From Pseudomonadota bacterium (lineage in GTDB: Bacteria > Pseudomonadota > Gammaproteobacteria > Burkholderiales > Burkholderiaceae_C): a stretch of 64,000 nt of DNA. Position numbers and translations under genes: made by a program. The DNA lies in contig JAKOZT010000132.1 of NCBI GenBank assembly GCA_029779845.1, positions 82,825 to 146,824 on the forward strand, given 5' to 3'. Positions 1 through 9,141 of this stretch are shown here, piece after piece. The notes beneath the pieces were generated by a model. That model was not told the DNA's origin. It saw only the letters and a program-made list of their open reading frames with translations, and ran no database searches. Positions within the stretch are counted from its first letter, which is position 1, and each line of letters starts with the position of its first letter.

Positions 1-850
1 GCGTGGCGGCGGCGTCGCCGATCGCGCCGGTGGTCTTCTGGAACGCGACCTTGCCGTCGATGATGCGGTCGATCTCGCGCGCGCCGCGGTGCGTGGCCTG
101 CACGTACAGGTCTTCCATCGCGTAGGGCTTCAGCGCGCCGGCGCCCTGCGCGATCTCGATGCGCTTCTCCGGCGTGCGCTTGGCGCGCCGGTAGACGATC
201 TCGTGGTTGCCCACGCCGTCGCCGAGCTTGCGCGGCGCGCCGGCCAGTTCGGCGATCACCAGCGTGTCGGCGTCGGGCGCGGGCGGGGTCCAGTCGCGGC
301 GGTATCCGGCCGCCTCGGCGTAGGCCTCGGCGGCCTGCGCGGCGTCGCCGAGCAGCTGGCTGCACCAGCCGTCTAGGAACATCAGCGTCGCGAAGCCGGA
401 GCGGTAGCGCTGCTCCTCGGCGAAGGAGCTTTGCATCAGCGCGCTGCGGAACGAAGCGCGCGCGTTTTCGTAGTCGGCCTCGGTCAGGTAGACGAGGCCG
501 CGGTAGTAGAACGCCATCGCGCGTTCGTAGGGCTCGCCCTTGAAGTCCTTGGCGCCTTCTTCGTACCACAGCGAGCGCGCCTTCGCGGCGCCCTCGGCGC
601 TGGAGTACACGCTCTCGATCGCCGCCAGCGCTTCGTCGAGATGGTGCGCCGAGGCGTCGAGCTGCGCCTCGCGCAGCGCGGCCACGCCGGCCTGCAGGTG
701 GTGCAGCGTGCGGTCCTTGTCCTCGGCCCGCGCCAGCGCGGCTTCCGCTTCGGCGAGCGTACGCGCCTGTCCGGGCAACGCCGCGAACGGCAGCACCGCG
801 AGCAGCGCGGCCGCCAGCGCGCGCCGCCGCTCAGCGGTACACCACGTCAT
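1..850 (-). CDS. COG3014-like periplasmic protein, C-terminus beyond window edge
   Basis: The open frame runs off the left edge; 283 residues are visible. A hydrophobic signal peptide (about residues 10-29, ending near PGQA) is followed by an alanine-rich helical region of TPR type. The stretch GEPYERAMAFYYRGLVYLT and the later LVIAELAGAPRKLGDG resemble the COG3014 family, periplasmic proteins commonly encoded beside LpoB. I chose the ATG at 850, which lies inside the last codons of the upstream lpoB-like gene (20-nt overlap) and suggests translational coupling. It is last in the visible three-gene minus-strand operon. The family role is not established; location suggests cell-envelope or peptidoglycan function. 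Family assignment is from remembered motifs, so moderate confidence. Confidence 0.65.
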   Translation of the reverse strand, partial: MTWCTAERRRALAAALLAVLPFAALPGQARTLAEAEAALARAEDKDRTLHHLQAGVAALREAQLDASAHHLDEALAAIESVYSSAEGAAKARSLWYEEGAKDFKGEPYERAMAFYYRGLVYLTEADYENARASFRSALMQSSFAEEQRYRSGFATLMFLDGWCSQLLGDAAQAAEAYAEAAGYRRDWTPPAPDADTLVIAELAGAPRKLGDGVGNHEIVYRRAKRTPEKRIEIAQGAGALKPYAMEDLYVQATHRGAREIDRIIDGKVAFQKTTGAIGDAAAT

Positions 851-1490
851 CCTGCGCTTCCTTGCGGAACTCGTACAGGCCGCTCCAGGCGATGTTGCCG
901 TACTCGAGGTCGACCAGCTCGAAGGTGATCTGGTGGTAGCGCGACAGCGTGCCGTTCTTGGTCGACGCGGCGTCCATCGAGACGATGCGCCCGCCGAGGC
1001 GGAAGTCGGCGCCGGCCTGGGCGCTGGTCGAGCGGATCGTGCCGGCGTCGGCGCCGCCTTCGCGCTTGAGCTCGCGCTCCTTGGCGACCATGTCGCCGTA
1101 GTGGCGGCCGAGGAACACCATGCGCCCGGCGGCCGAGCGGTTCAGCTCGACGCGCAGCCGGTCGGTGATGGCGTTCTTGTTGATGCGCGAGCTGCTGTCG
1201 TTGGCGAAGTAGGCCGAGTCGACGATGATGCGCGGCGCCTTGGCACGCCCGGCGATCTCCGGCGTGGCGAGGATGTCGCGCAGCATCTGGTCGGTCATCG
1301 AGATCACGTCCTGCGACTCGACGCCGACGCCGGCCACCTTGCTCGACGCGGTCGCCGCATCGGCGTAGACGGTCTTGCGCCCGGCGCTGTTGTCCAGCCC
1401 CGAGTTGACGCTGGCACAGCCCGACAGCGCGGCCACCGCGGCGGCGGCCGCGAGCAGCATCGGCAGGCGAATGGCGTTGCGGTTGTCCAT
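831..1490 (-). CDS. lpoB: LpoB-like penicillin-binding protein activator lipoprotein
   Basis: 219 residues. The N-terminus has a lipoprotein signal with lipobox LSGC (Cys about residue 25), so the mature protein is probably anchored to the outer membrane facing the periplasm. The rest matches the LpoB/YcfM fold family: MTDQMLRDILATPEI, an SSRINKNAITDRLRVELNRS segment, and a C-terminal block in which a beta-strand LVDLEYGNIAWSGLYEFRK closes the domain. In E. coli LpoB stimulates the peptidoglycan synthase PBP1b. It sits 10 nt downstream of another lipoprotein gene and overlaps the COG3014-like gene, so the three are probably one operon. Which synthase it serves here is not visible. Confidence 0.85.
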   Translation of the reverse strand: MDNRNAIRLPMLLAAAAAVAALSGCASVNSGLDNSAGRKTVYADAATASSKVAGVGVESQDVISMTDQMLRDILATPEIAGRAKAPRIIVDSAYFANDSSSRINKNAITDRLRVELNRSAAGRMVFLGRHYGDMVAKERELKREGGADAGTIRSTSAQAGADFRLGGRIVSMDAASTKNGTLSRYHQITFELVDLEYGNIAWSGLYEFRKEAQDDVVYR

Positions 1491-1500
1491 GGCCGCGCCC

Positions 1501-2019
1501 TCAACGCGCCGCGCGCGACGCCGCGGCGATGGCCGGGTAGTAGCCGGTCTTCAGGTCGGGGTAGATCTTCTGCGTCAGATCCAGCACGGCGGCGTAGTCC
1601 TTGTGGCTGGAGTTCTTCGCGTACATGTACACCGCCAGATCGTTGACGCTGTTGAACGACAGGTCGGAGTTGGCCTTGATGAACTCCTCGCCGCCGACCA
1701 TCGCCAGCGCTGTCTGGCGGCCCAGCGACTCGCCCACGCTCTGGCCGATCCAGCCGCCGACGAAGGGGATGTTCTCGGCCAGCTTGGCGCCGGCCTGGGC
1801 ACCGAGGAAGCCGCCGACGCCGGCGCCCGCGCTGGCGGCGCGGCCCTTCTCGACCCACGGCGCGACGGTGCCGTCTTCGGTGTAGGGCGACATGTACTTG
1901 CCGGCGTTGCCCAGGATGGGCGCGGGCGCCTTCAGCGCGGTCGGCGCGGCGATCTGCGGCGCGCTCGCGCAAGCGCCGAGAGTGATGGCCAGGGCCAGGA
2001 TCGTCAGGGTCTTTTTCAT
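1501..2019 (-). CDS. putative lipoprotein with glycine-rich segment, first gene of lpoB operon
   Basis: 172 residues starting at the ATG at 2019 (GAGAC-type RBS upstream), which gives a clean lipoprotein signal: MKKTLTILALAITLGACAS, lipidated Cys about residue 17. The mature part has a glycine-zipper-like stretch (AGAGVGGFLGAQAGAKLAENIPFVGG) that could pack against a membrane, then a helical domain ending with KTGYYPAIAAASRAAR. An in-frame start exists further upstream but would bury the signal peptide. I do not recognise the family. Position directly ahead of lpoB argues for an envelope-related role; this is inference from context only. Confidence 0.8.
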   Translation of the reverse strand: MKKTLTILALAITLGACASAPQIAAPTALKAPAPILGNAGKYMSPYTEDGTVAPWVEKGRAASAGAGVGGFLGAQAGAKLAENIPFVGGWIGQSVGESLGRQTALAMVGGEEFIKANSDLSFNSVNDLAVYMYAKNSSHKDYAAVLDLTQKIYPDLKTGYYPAIAAASRAAR

Positions 2020-2132
2020 CGTCTCGCTGCGTTGGGTTGGACAGTGAGGCGATGGTGCAAACGAGGGTCGCCCGCGCGCATCGACCGAATGGCCGATGAG
2101 GCCACGCGCGGCCATGATGTAATTCGCGGCGC

Positions 2133-2789
2133 ATGAAAGTCCTGCTGATCGACGACCACGCCCTGTTTCGCGACGCCCTCACGCTGATGCTGGAAGCGCG
2201 CCTGGGCGGGCTGGAGCTTCTTCACGCCGGGCGGCTGGACGAGGCGCTGCGAGCGCAGCGCGAGCACGCCGACATCCGCCTCGTGCTGCTCGACCTCGCA
2301 CTGCCCGACAGCAGCGGCGTCGACGGCCTGCGGCGCTGGCGCGAGCAGGCCGCCGAGGTGCCGGTGGTGGTGCTGTCGGCCGACGAGCGGCCCGAGACGG
2401 TGCTCGCCGCGATCGACGCCGGCGCGGCCGGCTTCATCCCGAAGACGGCGCAGGGCCGCGTGCTCGAAGACGCGCTGCGCGCGGTGTTCGACGGCCGCGC
2501 CTTCGTGCCGCCGCGCACCTACGGCACGCTGGCCGAGCTGAACGGCAGCGCGCCGCGCGGTGTCGACGCCGACCAACTCGCCCTCTCGCCGCGCCAGCTC
2601 GAGGTGCTGCGCCTGCTGATCGAGGGCAAGACCAACAAGATGATCTGCCGCGACCTCGCGCTGTCGGAATCCACCGTCAAGACGCACCTCGCGGCGATCT
2701 TCCGCCGCCTCGGCGCCGAGACGCGCACGCAGGCGGTGGTGGCGGCCGCGCGCTTAGGCCTCCAGCTCAGCGCTCCAGCAACGCGCTGA
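2133..2789 (+). CDS. LuxR/NarL-family response regulator
   Basis: 218 residues. A receiver domain (residues 1-120; acidic pair DD near residue 7-8, phospho-acceptor Asp in VLLDLALPDSSG, Lys in IPKTA) is joined to a C-terminal LuxR-type helix-turn-helix (LSPRQLEVLRLLIEGKTNK, then SESTVKTHLAAIFRRLGA). It probably acts as a DNA-binding output of a two-component pathway. It is convergent with, and its 3' end overlaps by 23 nt, the hybrid histidine kinase at 2767-5040, which is the obvious candidate partner although the two are not co-transcribed. Target genes are not evident. Confidence 0.92.
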   Translation: MKVLLIDDHALFRDALTLMLEARLGGLELLHAGRLDEALRAQREHADIRLVLLDLALPDSSGVDGLRRWREQAAEVPVVVLSADERPETVLAAIDAGAAGFIPKTAQGRVLEDALRAVFDGRAFVPPRTYGTLAELNGSAPRGVDADQLALSPRQLEVLRLLIEGKTNKMICRDLALSESTVKTHLAAIFRRLGAETRTQAVVAAARLGLQLSAPATR

Positions 2790-5040
2790 TCGCCGCGCGC
2801 AGCTCGCCGGCGCGAAACGGCTTGTGCAGCAGCCGCGCGCCGAGGCGCTCGATCTCATCGCGCCGGCGCGATGACACGTCGCCGGTGACCACCAGCGCGG
2901 GCAGCGCGCCGAGGCGGCCGCGCGCCAGGCGGATCACGTCGACGCCGCTGCCGGCGCCCAGGTGCAGGTCGGTGACGATCAGCGCAGCATGGCGCTCGGC
3001 CGGCGGCAGCGCATCGAGCGCGATGCGCAGCGCCTGCGGCGCATCGAACGCGAGCACGCGCGCACCCCAGGCGCCCAGCTGCGCGGCGAGCGCGTCGCGC
3101 ACGGTGGCGTCGTCTTCCACCAGCACCACGGACTGGTCGGCCAGCCAGAGCGGATCGGGCCGCTCGCCGGCCGAGGGCAGCGCGGCCGAGTCGGCCGCCG
3201 CCAGCGTGACGCCGAAGCACGAGCCGCGCCCGGCGCGCGAGCGCAGCGACAGCGGCGCGCCCAGCAGCGCGGCGCTGCGCCGCACGATCGCCAGGCCCAG
3301 GCCCAGGCCTTCGCGGCGCTCGTGCTGAGACGGGTCGAGCTGCACGAAGTCGTCGAACACCTGCGCCTGGCGCTCGGCGGCGATGCCGCGGCCGGTGTCC
3401 CACACCTGCACCAGCACGCGCCCGCCGGGGCGGCGGCGCGCGGCCAGCAGCACGCCGCCGCGCTCGGTGTAGCGCAGCGCGTTGGAGACGAAGTTGCGCA
3501 GGATCTGCTCGAGCAGCAGCGCATCGGCCCGCACCGCCAGCGCGGTGGGCCGCACGCGCAGGCGCAGGCCCTTGCGCTGCGCGGTCTCGCCCTCCTGCGC
3601 GGCCAGCGCGTCGAACAGCGGCTGCAAGGGCACGCGCTGCCAGCGCGGCTCGAAGCGGTCGGATTCGAGGCGCGAGAGGTCGAGCAGCCCGGCCAGCAGC
3701 GACTCCAGCGCCGCCACCGCCGCGTCGACGCGCGCCACCAGGGCGCGCTGCGCCGGCTCGGCGATGCGCTCGCGCAGCAGGCCGACCAGCAGGCCGATGC
3801 CCACCACCGGCTGGCGCAGGTCGTGGCTGGCGGCGGCGAGGAAGTCGCTCTTGGCGCGATTGGCGGCCAGCAGCGCGCGCGTGCGGTCGCGCACGCGCTG
3901 CTCCAGCGTCAGGTTCAGCGCCTCGACCTGGTTGAGAGCGCCCACCACGCGCTGGATCAGCACCGCGGCGAAGCCCACCAGCGCCACCGGCACGGCATAG
4001 GGCAGCCAGTAGCCGTCCATCACCGAGGTGTGGCCTTGCTGGTAGAGATAGTCGTGCGCGCCCGCGCCCAGCACCACCAGCAGCCCGGCCAGCAGGCCCA
4101 GCAAGGGACCGGCGCGCAGCTCGCGCGCGCGCCGGCCGATCAGCCACAGCGCCGGCAGCGTCAGCGCCAGCAGCAGCGGATAGGCGTAGGCGCGCAGCTG
4201 GTTGAGGTCGCCGAAGGCCGCGGCCAGCACGCCGGCGGCGAGCAGCAGCGGCCCCAGAACGGCCAGCACGAGGCGCAGCGCGCGCGGCCGGCGCCCCGAC
4301 AGCGCCATCGCGAAATGGCCCAGCAGCACCACGCTGACCACCTGGGCGCCAAAGAACAGCAGCGTGCTGAACGCCGCCGAGGGACCGGTGGCCACCTCGT
4401 AGTAGGCGAAATTGCGCGCCGAGGCGAGCATGCCCAGCACCGCGAAGCTGCCCAGCGCCACCTCGCTGCGCCGCCGCCACCACAGGAACAGCGTCAGCAG
4501 GCAGACGCCGCCGCTGGCGACGTTGAGCATCTGCGGCAGCGTCACCTGCACGTGGTAGCCGGCGAGGAACTCGCGCTCGACCTGCGCCGCCGGCCCGAGC
4601 CGCAAGGGCGACAGGCCGGCGCGCATGCCGTTGTCGACCTCGATCTCGACCCGGTTCTCGCCGGCGCGCAGCAGCGCGGGCGGCAGCGACACCAGCACCG
4701 GCATCGGGCGGCGGTAGACCGGCGTCGCCATCGGCAGGCCGCCGCTGACGAGCTGGCCGTTGACGCGCACTTCGTGGTTGGTCGACAGCCGCGCGATGCG
4801 CATAGCCCACGGCCGCTCGGGCACGGCGTCGAGATGGAAGGCGAGGCGGTAGAAGCCCTTGCCGGCGCCGGCCAGACTGCGCTGCGCCCAGGTGTCGGGC
4901 AGCTCGACGCGCTGCCACGGGCCGGCCGCCTCGCGCGCGAACTCGGAGTGCGTCAGCAGCAATTCGTCGTCGGCCGCGCGCGCTGCCGGCACGCCGGCCA
5001 GCCACAGCGCCAGCCACAGGAACAGCAGCCGCACGCTCAC
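2767..5040 (-). CDS. 7TM hybrid sensor histidine kinase with C-terminal receiver
   Basis: 757 residues from a GTG at 5040 that overlaps the queA stop (GTGA), implying coupling. Order of parts: signal peptide (1-22), extracytoplasmic beta-rich sensor domain (about 25-150), a seven-helix membrane region of 7TMR-DISM type (about 165-370), short coiled coil, HisKA with the phospho-His in SHDLRQP, HATPase_c with N-box [14 protein letters not shown] and GLGLAIV, and a C-terminal receiver (Asp in [13 protein letters not shown], Lys in LLHKPF). The terminal receiver makes it a hybrid kinase. The ligand of the periplasmic domain is unknown. The adjacent LuxR-type regulator is the likely output. Confidence 0.9.
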   Translation of the reverse strand: MSVRLLFLWLALWLAGVPAARAADDELLLTHSEFAREAAGPWQRVELPDTWAQRSLAGAGKGFYRLAFHLDAVPERPWAMRIARLSTNHEVRVNGQLVSGGLPMATPVYRRPMPVLVSLPPALLRAGENRVEIEVDNGMRAGLSPLRLGPAAQVEREFLAGYHVQVTLPQMLNVASGGVCLLTLFLWWRRRSEVALGSFAVLGMLASARNFAYYEVATGPSAAFSTLLFFGAQVVSVVLLGHFAMALSGRRPRALRLVLAVLGPLLLAAGVLAAAFGDLNQLRAYAYPLLLALTLPALWLIGRRARELRAGPLLGLLAGLLVVLGAGAHDYLYQQGHTSVMDGYWLPYAVPVALVGFAAVLIQRVVGALNQVEALNLTLEQRVRDRTRALLAANRAKSDFLAAASHDLRQPVVGIGLLVGLLRERIAEPAQRALVARVDAAVAALESLLAGLLDLSRLESDRFEPRWQRVPLQPLFDALAAQEGETAQRKGLRLRVRPTALAVRADALLLEQILRNFVSNALRYTERGGVLLAARRRPGGRVLVQVWDTGRGIAAERQAQVFDDFVQLDPSQHERREGLGLGLAIVRRSAALLGAPLSLRSRAGRGSCFGVTLAAADSAALPSAGERPDPLWLADQSVVLVEDDATVRDALAAQLGAWGARVLAFDAPQALRIALDALPPAERHAALIVTDLHLGAGSGVDVIRLARGRLGALPALVVTGDVSSRRRDEIERLGARLLHKPFRAGELRAAISALLER

Positions 5041-6101
5041 CGCGCCGCACGCGCGAGCAGCATCGCGTCGCCGTAGCTGAAGAAGCGGTAGTGCTCGCGA
5101 ATCGCGTGCGCGTACAGCGCCATCGCGCGCTCGTGGCCGGCGAAGGCGCTGACCAGCATCATCAGCGTGCTCTTCGGCAGGTGGAAGTTGGTGACCAGCC
5201 GGTCGACGACGCGGAATCCGAAGCCGGGCGTGATGAAGATGTCGGTCTCGCGCGCGCCGGCTTCGAGCGCTCCGCCCAGCGCCGCCGATTCGAGCGCGCG
5301 CAGCGTGGTCGTGCCCACCGCCACCACGCGGGCGCCGGCGGCGCGCGCGGCGGCGACGGCCTCGACCGTGGCCTGCGGCACCTCGAACCACTCGCTGTGC
5401 ATGCGGTGCTCGGCGAGGTTCTCCGCGCGCACCGGCTGGAAGGTGCCGGCGCCGACGTGCAGCGTCACGCTGGCCACGCGCGCGCCGCGCTCGTGCAGCG
5501 CGGCCAGCACGCCGGCGTCGAAGTGCAGCGCCGCGGTGGGCGCGGCCACCGCGCCGGGATTCTTCGCGAACACGGTCTGGTAGCGGCGCTCGTCTTCGAC
5601 GCTGTCGGCGTGCGTGATGTAGGGCGGCAGCGGCACGTGGCCGTGGCGTTCGAGCAGCGCAAAGGGGTCGGCGGGCAAGCGCAGGCGGAACAGCGAGCCG
5701 TCCGGCCCGCCGCGGCCCAGCACCTCGACCTCGAACGACGGCGCGCCGTCGGCCGCCGCGAAGCGCAGCGTGCTGCCCGGTTTGGGCGACTTGCTGGCGC
5801 GCACGTGCGCCAGCACCTCGAAGGGCGGCAGCACGCGCTCGACCAGCGCCTCCACCGCGCCGCCGCTGGCCTTGGCGCCGAGCAGCCGCGCCTTGATGAC
5901 GCGCGTGTCGTTGAAGACCAGCAGGTCGCCTTCGGCCAGCAGCGAAGGCAGCTCGCGGAACACGCGGTCGACCGGCGCCGCGCCCGTGCCGTCGAGCAGG
6001 CGAGAGGCGGAGCGTTCGGGCGCGGGATGCTGGGCGATCAGCTCGGCCGGCAGTTCGAAATCGAAATCGGCGAGCGTGTAGGGGCGAGGTGGCGCGGGCA
6101 T
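5037..6101 (-). CDS. queA: S-adenosylmethionine:tRNA ribosyltransferase-isomerase QueA
   Basis: 354 residues, normal QueA length. It converts preQ1 at tRNA position 34 to epoxyqueuosine using the ribosyl group of SAM. Diagnostic stretches are [19 protein letters not shown] at the start, [27 protein letters not shown] and the C-terminal [17 protein letters not shown]. Start ATG at 6101; the frame is open further upstream but family conservation begins here. The last codons overlap the histidine kinase start. No other queuosine gene lies in the window. Confidence 0.97.
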   Translation of the reverse strand: MPAPPRPYTLADFDFELPAELIAQHPAPERSASRLLDGTGAAPVDRVFRELPSLLAEGDLLVFNDTRVIKARLLGAKASGGAVEALVERVLPPFEVLAHVRASKSPKPGSTLRFAAADGAPSFEVEVLGRGGPDGSLFRLRLPADPFALLERHGHVPLPPYITHADSVEDERRYQTVFAKNPGAVAAPTAALHFDAGVLAALHERGARVASVTLHVGAGTFQPVRAENLAEHRMHSEWFEVPQATVEAVAAARAAGARVVAVGTTTLRALESAALGGALEAGARETDIFITPGFGFRVVDRLVTNFHLPKSTLMMLVSAFAGHERAMALYAHAIREHYRFFSYGDAMLLARAAR

Positions 6102-6138
6102 GGAGGCGGCAATGGTGCCATGCCTCGTGCTGCAAGGA

Positions 6139-6267
6139 TCAGTGTGGTCCGATGCGCGCGGCCGGCTGCGTCGCGGCGCGCTCCGAGCGATCCCACGCCA
6201 ATGCCGCGAGCGCGCTGACCACGGCGACGACGACAAGAACCAGGGCGAGGCGGGCGACAAAACGCAT
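6139..6267 (-). CDS. putative 42-residue single-pass membrane microprotein
   Basis: A short frame (ATG 6267, stop 6139-6141) encodes a basic N-terminus MRFVAR, one hydrophobic helix (about residues 7-25: [19 protein letters not shown]) and a short charged polar tail with RSERAATQ. The pattern is that of a single-pass inner-membrane microprotein with N-in, C-out by the positive-inside rule. There is no convincing Shine-Dalgarno, and I do not know a family. It is oriented like queA and lies 37 nt upstream of it, so it could be a leader gene of that operon. It otherwise explains a stretch with no other gene. Could be chance. Confidence 0.4.
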   Translation of the reverse strand: MRFVARLALVLVVVAVVSALAALAWDRSERAATQPAARIGPH

Positions 6268-6431
6268 GGGGCGGGCAGGGCGGCGGAAAACGACAGGGCG
6301 CGATGCTAAGCGCTGCCGGCGCGGGCTTTTCTAGAGTGCGCACTCGGTCGTGGTGAAGGGCTTTGCGCCGCGCCGCTGGCGCCACGCGCGGCGGGCAGAA
6401 GTCACGCCGGCTGCGGCGAGAATCCGCCCTC

Positions 6432-8456
6432 ATGACGAAGTCGGCGCCGCAGCGCGCGCTCGAAAAGCTCGGCCTCGTGCGCGACATCGACCTCGCGCTG
6501 CACCTGCCGCTGCGCTACGAGGACGAGACGCGCATCACGCCGATCGCCGCGCTGCGCCACGGCGACAGCGCGCAGGTGGAAGGCGTGGTCGGCGACAGCC
6601 GCGTGCAGCCGCACCCGCGCCGGCAACTCGTGGTGAAGATCCACGACGCGAGCGGCGAGCTGCTGCTGCGCTTCCTGCACTTCTACCCCTCGCACCAGAA
6701 GGCGCTCGCGGCCGGCGCGCGCGTGCGCGTGCGCGGCGAGGCGCGCGGCGGCTTCTTCGGGCTGGAGATGGTGCACCCGGCCTTCAAGGCGGTGGACGAA
6801 GGCGCGCCGCTGGCGCGCGCGCTGACGCCGGTCTACCCGGCCAGCGCGCAACTGCCGCAGGCCTATCTGCGCAAGGCGGTGGCCTCGGGGCTGGCGCACG
6901 CCGACCTGTCCGAGCTGCTGCCGCCCGGCACGCTGCCGGCGCAGCTGCCCACGCTGCGCGAGGCGCTGGACTTCCTGCACCACCCGGCGCCCGACGTCGG
7001 CCTGGCGACGCTGGAAGACCGCAGCCACCCGGCCTGGCAGCGCCTGAAGTTCGACGAGCTGCTGGCGCAGCAGCTCTCGCAGCTGAAAGCCAAGCAGGAG
7101 CGCGCACGGCAGCGGGCGCCGGCCTTCGCGCTGCGGCCGGGCGGCCTGCAGGAAAAGCTGCTCGCCGCGCTGCCCTTCGCGCTGACCGAGGCGCAGCGGC
7201 GCGTGGTCGAAGAAATCGCGCTCGACCTCGGCCGCGAGACCCCGATGCACCGCCTGCTGCAAGGCGACGTGGGCTCGGGCAAGACGGTGGTGGCGGCGCT
7301 CGCCGCCGCGATCGCGATCGAAGCCGGCTGGCAATGCGCCCTGATGGCGCCCACCGAGATCCTCGCCGAGCAGCACTTGCGCAAGCTGGTCGGCTGGCTG
7401 GCGCCGCTGGGCATCACGGTCGCGTGGCTCACCGGCAGCCGCAAGGGCAAGGCGCGCACGCAGATGCTGGCGCAGGTGGCCTCGGGCGAAGCGGCGCTGG
7501 TGGTGGGCACGCACGCGGTGATCCAGCAGCAGGTGGAGTTCGCCAAGCTCGGCCTGGCGATCGTCGACGAGCAGCACCGCTTCGGCGTCGCGCAGCGCCT
7601 CGCCTTGCGCAGCAAGCTGCAGGACGGCCCGCTCGAACCGCACACGCTGATGATGAGCGCCACGCCGATCCCGCGCACGCTGGCGATGACGCTGTTTGCC
7701 GACCTCGACATCAGCACCATCGACGCGCTGCCGCCCGGCCGCACGCCGGTGGTCACCAAGCTGTTCGCCGACAGCAAACGCGACGCGGTGATCGCGCGCA
7801 TCCGCGACGAGGTGGCCGCCGGCCGGCAGGTCTACTGGGTCTGCCCGCTGATCGAAGAGAGCGAGACGCTCGACCTGCAGAACGCCACCGCGACGCACCA
7901 GCAGCTGTGCGAGGCGCTGCCCGGCCGGATGGTCGGCCTGCTGCACGGCCGCATGGCGGCGGCGGAGAAGGCGGCCGCGATGTCGCTGTTCAGCGGCGGC
8001 CAGATGGGCGTGCTGGTGTCGACCACGGTGATCGAGGTCGGCGTCGACGTGCCGAACGCCTCGCTGATGGTGATCGAGCATGCCGAGCGCTTCGGCCTGA
8101 GCCAGCTTCATCAACTGCGCGGGCGCGTCGGCCGCGGCGCGGTGGCCAGCGTGTGCGTGCTGCTGTACACGACGCCGCTGTCGCAGACCGCCAAGTCGCG
8201 CCTGAAGGCGATGATCGAAACCAATGACGGCTTCGAGATCGCGCGCCGCGACCTCGAGATCCGCGGCCCCGGCGAGTTCTTCGGCGCGCGCCAGTCGGGC
8301 GCGCCGTTGCTGCGCTTCGCCGATCTCGCCGAAGACGGGCTGCTGCTGCGCCAGGCGCGCGCGGCCGCCGAGACGCTGCTGGCGCAGCACCCGCAGGCGG
8401 CCGAGCGCCACGTCGCGCGCTGGCTGGGCGCGAAGACGGACTACTTGAAGGCTTAG
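6432..8456 (+). CDS. recG: ATP-dependent DNA helicase RecG
   Basis: 674 residues. RecG remodels stalled forks and branched DNA. N-terminal wedge/OB region (about 1-200, LGLVRDIDLALHLPLRYEDETR), then a superfamily 2 helicase core: Walker A GDVGSGKT, motif Ia MAPTEILAEQH, motif II IVDEQHRFGV, motif III MSATPIPRTLAM, motif V STTVIEVGVDVPNAS, motif VI QLRGRVGRG. The start at ATG 6432 was chosen because the conserved family N-terminus begins there, although the frame extends 23 codons upstream. The stop shares 4 nt with the convergent lipoprotein gene. Confidence 0.97.
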   Translation: MTKSAPQRALEKLGLVRDIDLALHLPLRYEDETRITPIAALRHGDSAQVEGVVGDSRVQPHPRRQLVVKIHDASGELLLRFLHFYPSHQKALAAGARVRVRGEARGGFFGLEMVHPAFKAVDEGAPLARALTPVYPASAQLPQAYLRKAVASGLAHADLSELLPPGTLPAQLPTLREALDFLHHPAPDVGLATLEDRSHPAWQRLKFDELLAQQLSQLKAKQERARQRAPAFALRPGGLQEKLLAALPFALTEAQRRVVEEIALDLGRETPMHRLLQGDVGSGKTVVAALAAAIAIEAGWQCALMAPTEILAEQHLRKLVGWLAPLGITVAWLTGSRKGKARTQMLAQVASGEAALVVGTHAVIQQQVEFAKLGLAIVDEQHRFGVAQRLALRSKLQDGPLEPHTLMMSATPIPRTLAMTLFADLDISTIDALPPGRTPVVTKLFADSKRDAVIARIRDEVAAGRQVYWVCPLIEESETLDLQNATATHQQLCEALPGRMVGLLHGRMAAAEKAAAMSLFSGGQMGVLVSTTVIEVGVDVPNASLMVIEHAERFGLSQLHQLRGRVGRGAVASVCVLLYTTPLSQTAKSRLKAMIETNDGFEIARRDLEIRGPGEFFGARQSGAPLLRFADLAEDGLLLRQARAAAETLLAQHPQAAERHVARWLGAKTDYLKA

Positions 8457-9001
8457 AAGTGCATCTGGTACTTCGCGCCGTCGGAGAACAGGCACACGCC
8501 GGTGCCCATCGTCGGCCCGCCGATCAGGTACTCGCACTGCACGTTGACGCCCTTCGATCCGTAGGCGTTGGCGATGCCGCGCCGGCCGCTGAAGTTGCGC
8601 GCCGCCGTGCCCAGCACCTCGTTGTGGATGCGGCCGAAGGCGGCATAGCCGGCGTCGACGCGCGTCGCTTCGCCCTGCAGCGTGTCGCCGAGGTAGGCGA
8701 GGCTGAAGCTGCCTCGGCCGCTGTGGCCGTCGACCACGGTGGCGTTGAGCAGCCCGCCCGCATTGGCCTGCGCGTTGAGCGGGTACAGGCGCACGCTCAG
8801 CACCGCCGGCTGTGGCGGCGCGGCGGGCGCGGGCGGGTTGACGATGGTGACGCTGCTGCCGCCTTCGCGCGCGGCCGGCGCCGGGTAAGGCTGGCCGGTG
8901 CGCGGATCGACCGGCACGACGACGCAGGCGGACAGCGCCGCGGCCGAAGCGAGCGCGGCGAACGTGGGTCGAATGCGGTGGCGTGACGAAGCTGTGTGCA
9001 T
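8453..9001 (-). CDS. hypothetical lipoprotein
   Basis: 182 residues from ATG 9001. Signal peptide with lipobox LSAC (Cys about residue 25) followed by a proline/alanine-rich linker (YPAPAAREGG, PPAPAAPPQP) and a compact C-terminal domain of about 100 residues: VLSVRLYPLNAQANAGGLLNATVVDGHSGRG, RGIANAYGSKGVNVQCEYLIGGPTMGTGVC. The final part reads like a small beta-rich domain that assesses fold change in secreted material; I do not recognise a family. Convergent with recG (4-nt stop overlap) and divergent from oxyR. Confidence 0.8.
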   Translation of the reverse strand: MHTASSRHRIRPTFAALASAAALSACVVVPVDPRTGQPYPAPAAREGGSSVTIVNPPAPAAPPQPAVLSVRLYPLNAQANAGGLLNATVVDGHSGRGSFSLAYLGDTLQGEATRVDAGYAAFGRIHNEVLGTAARNFSGRRGIANAYGSKGVNVQCEYLIGGPTMGTGVCLFSDGAKYQMHF

Positions 9002-9141
9002 GAGTTGAAGCGGTTCGCGGCACATGCCGCGCGCACAGAGTCCCCCGCCCCGCCGCGCGCCGCAAGCGCATGCTGCGCCGGTACAGCGCCGCGATGCCCG
9101 ACGGCGCACGCCGCGATGCGCGGCGCTGCCATACTTGCCGC

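Noticed and set aside
2962..5076. A 704-residue frame antisense to the hybrid kinase
   Set aside because: Kinase motifs in the sense frame are intact; antisense product is His/Gln/Arg low-complexity.
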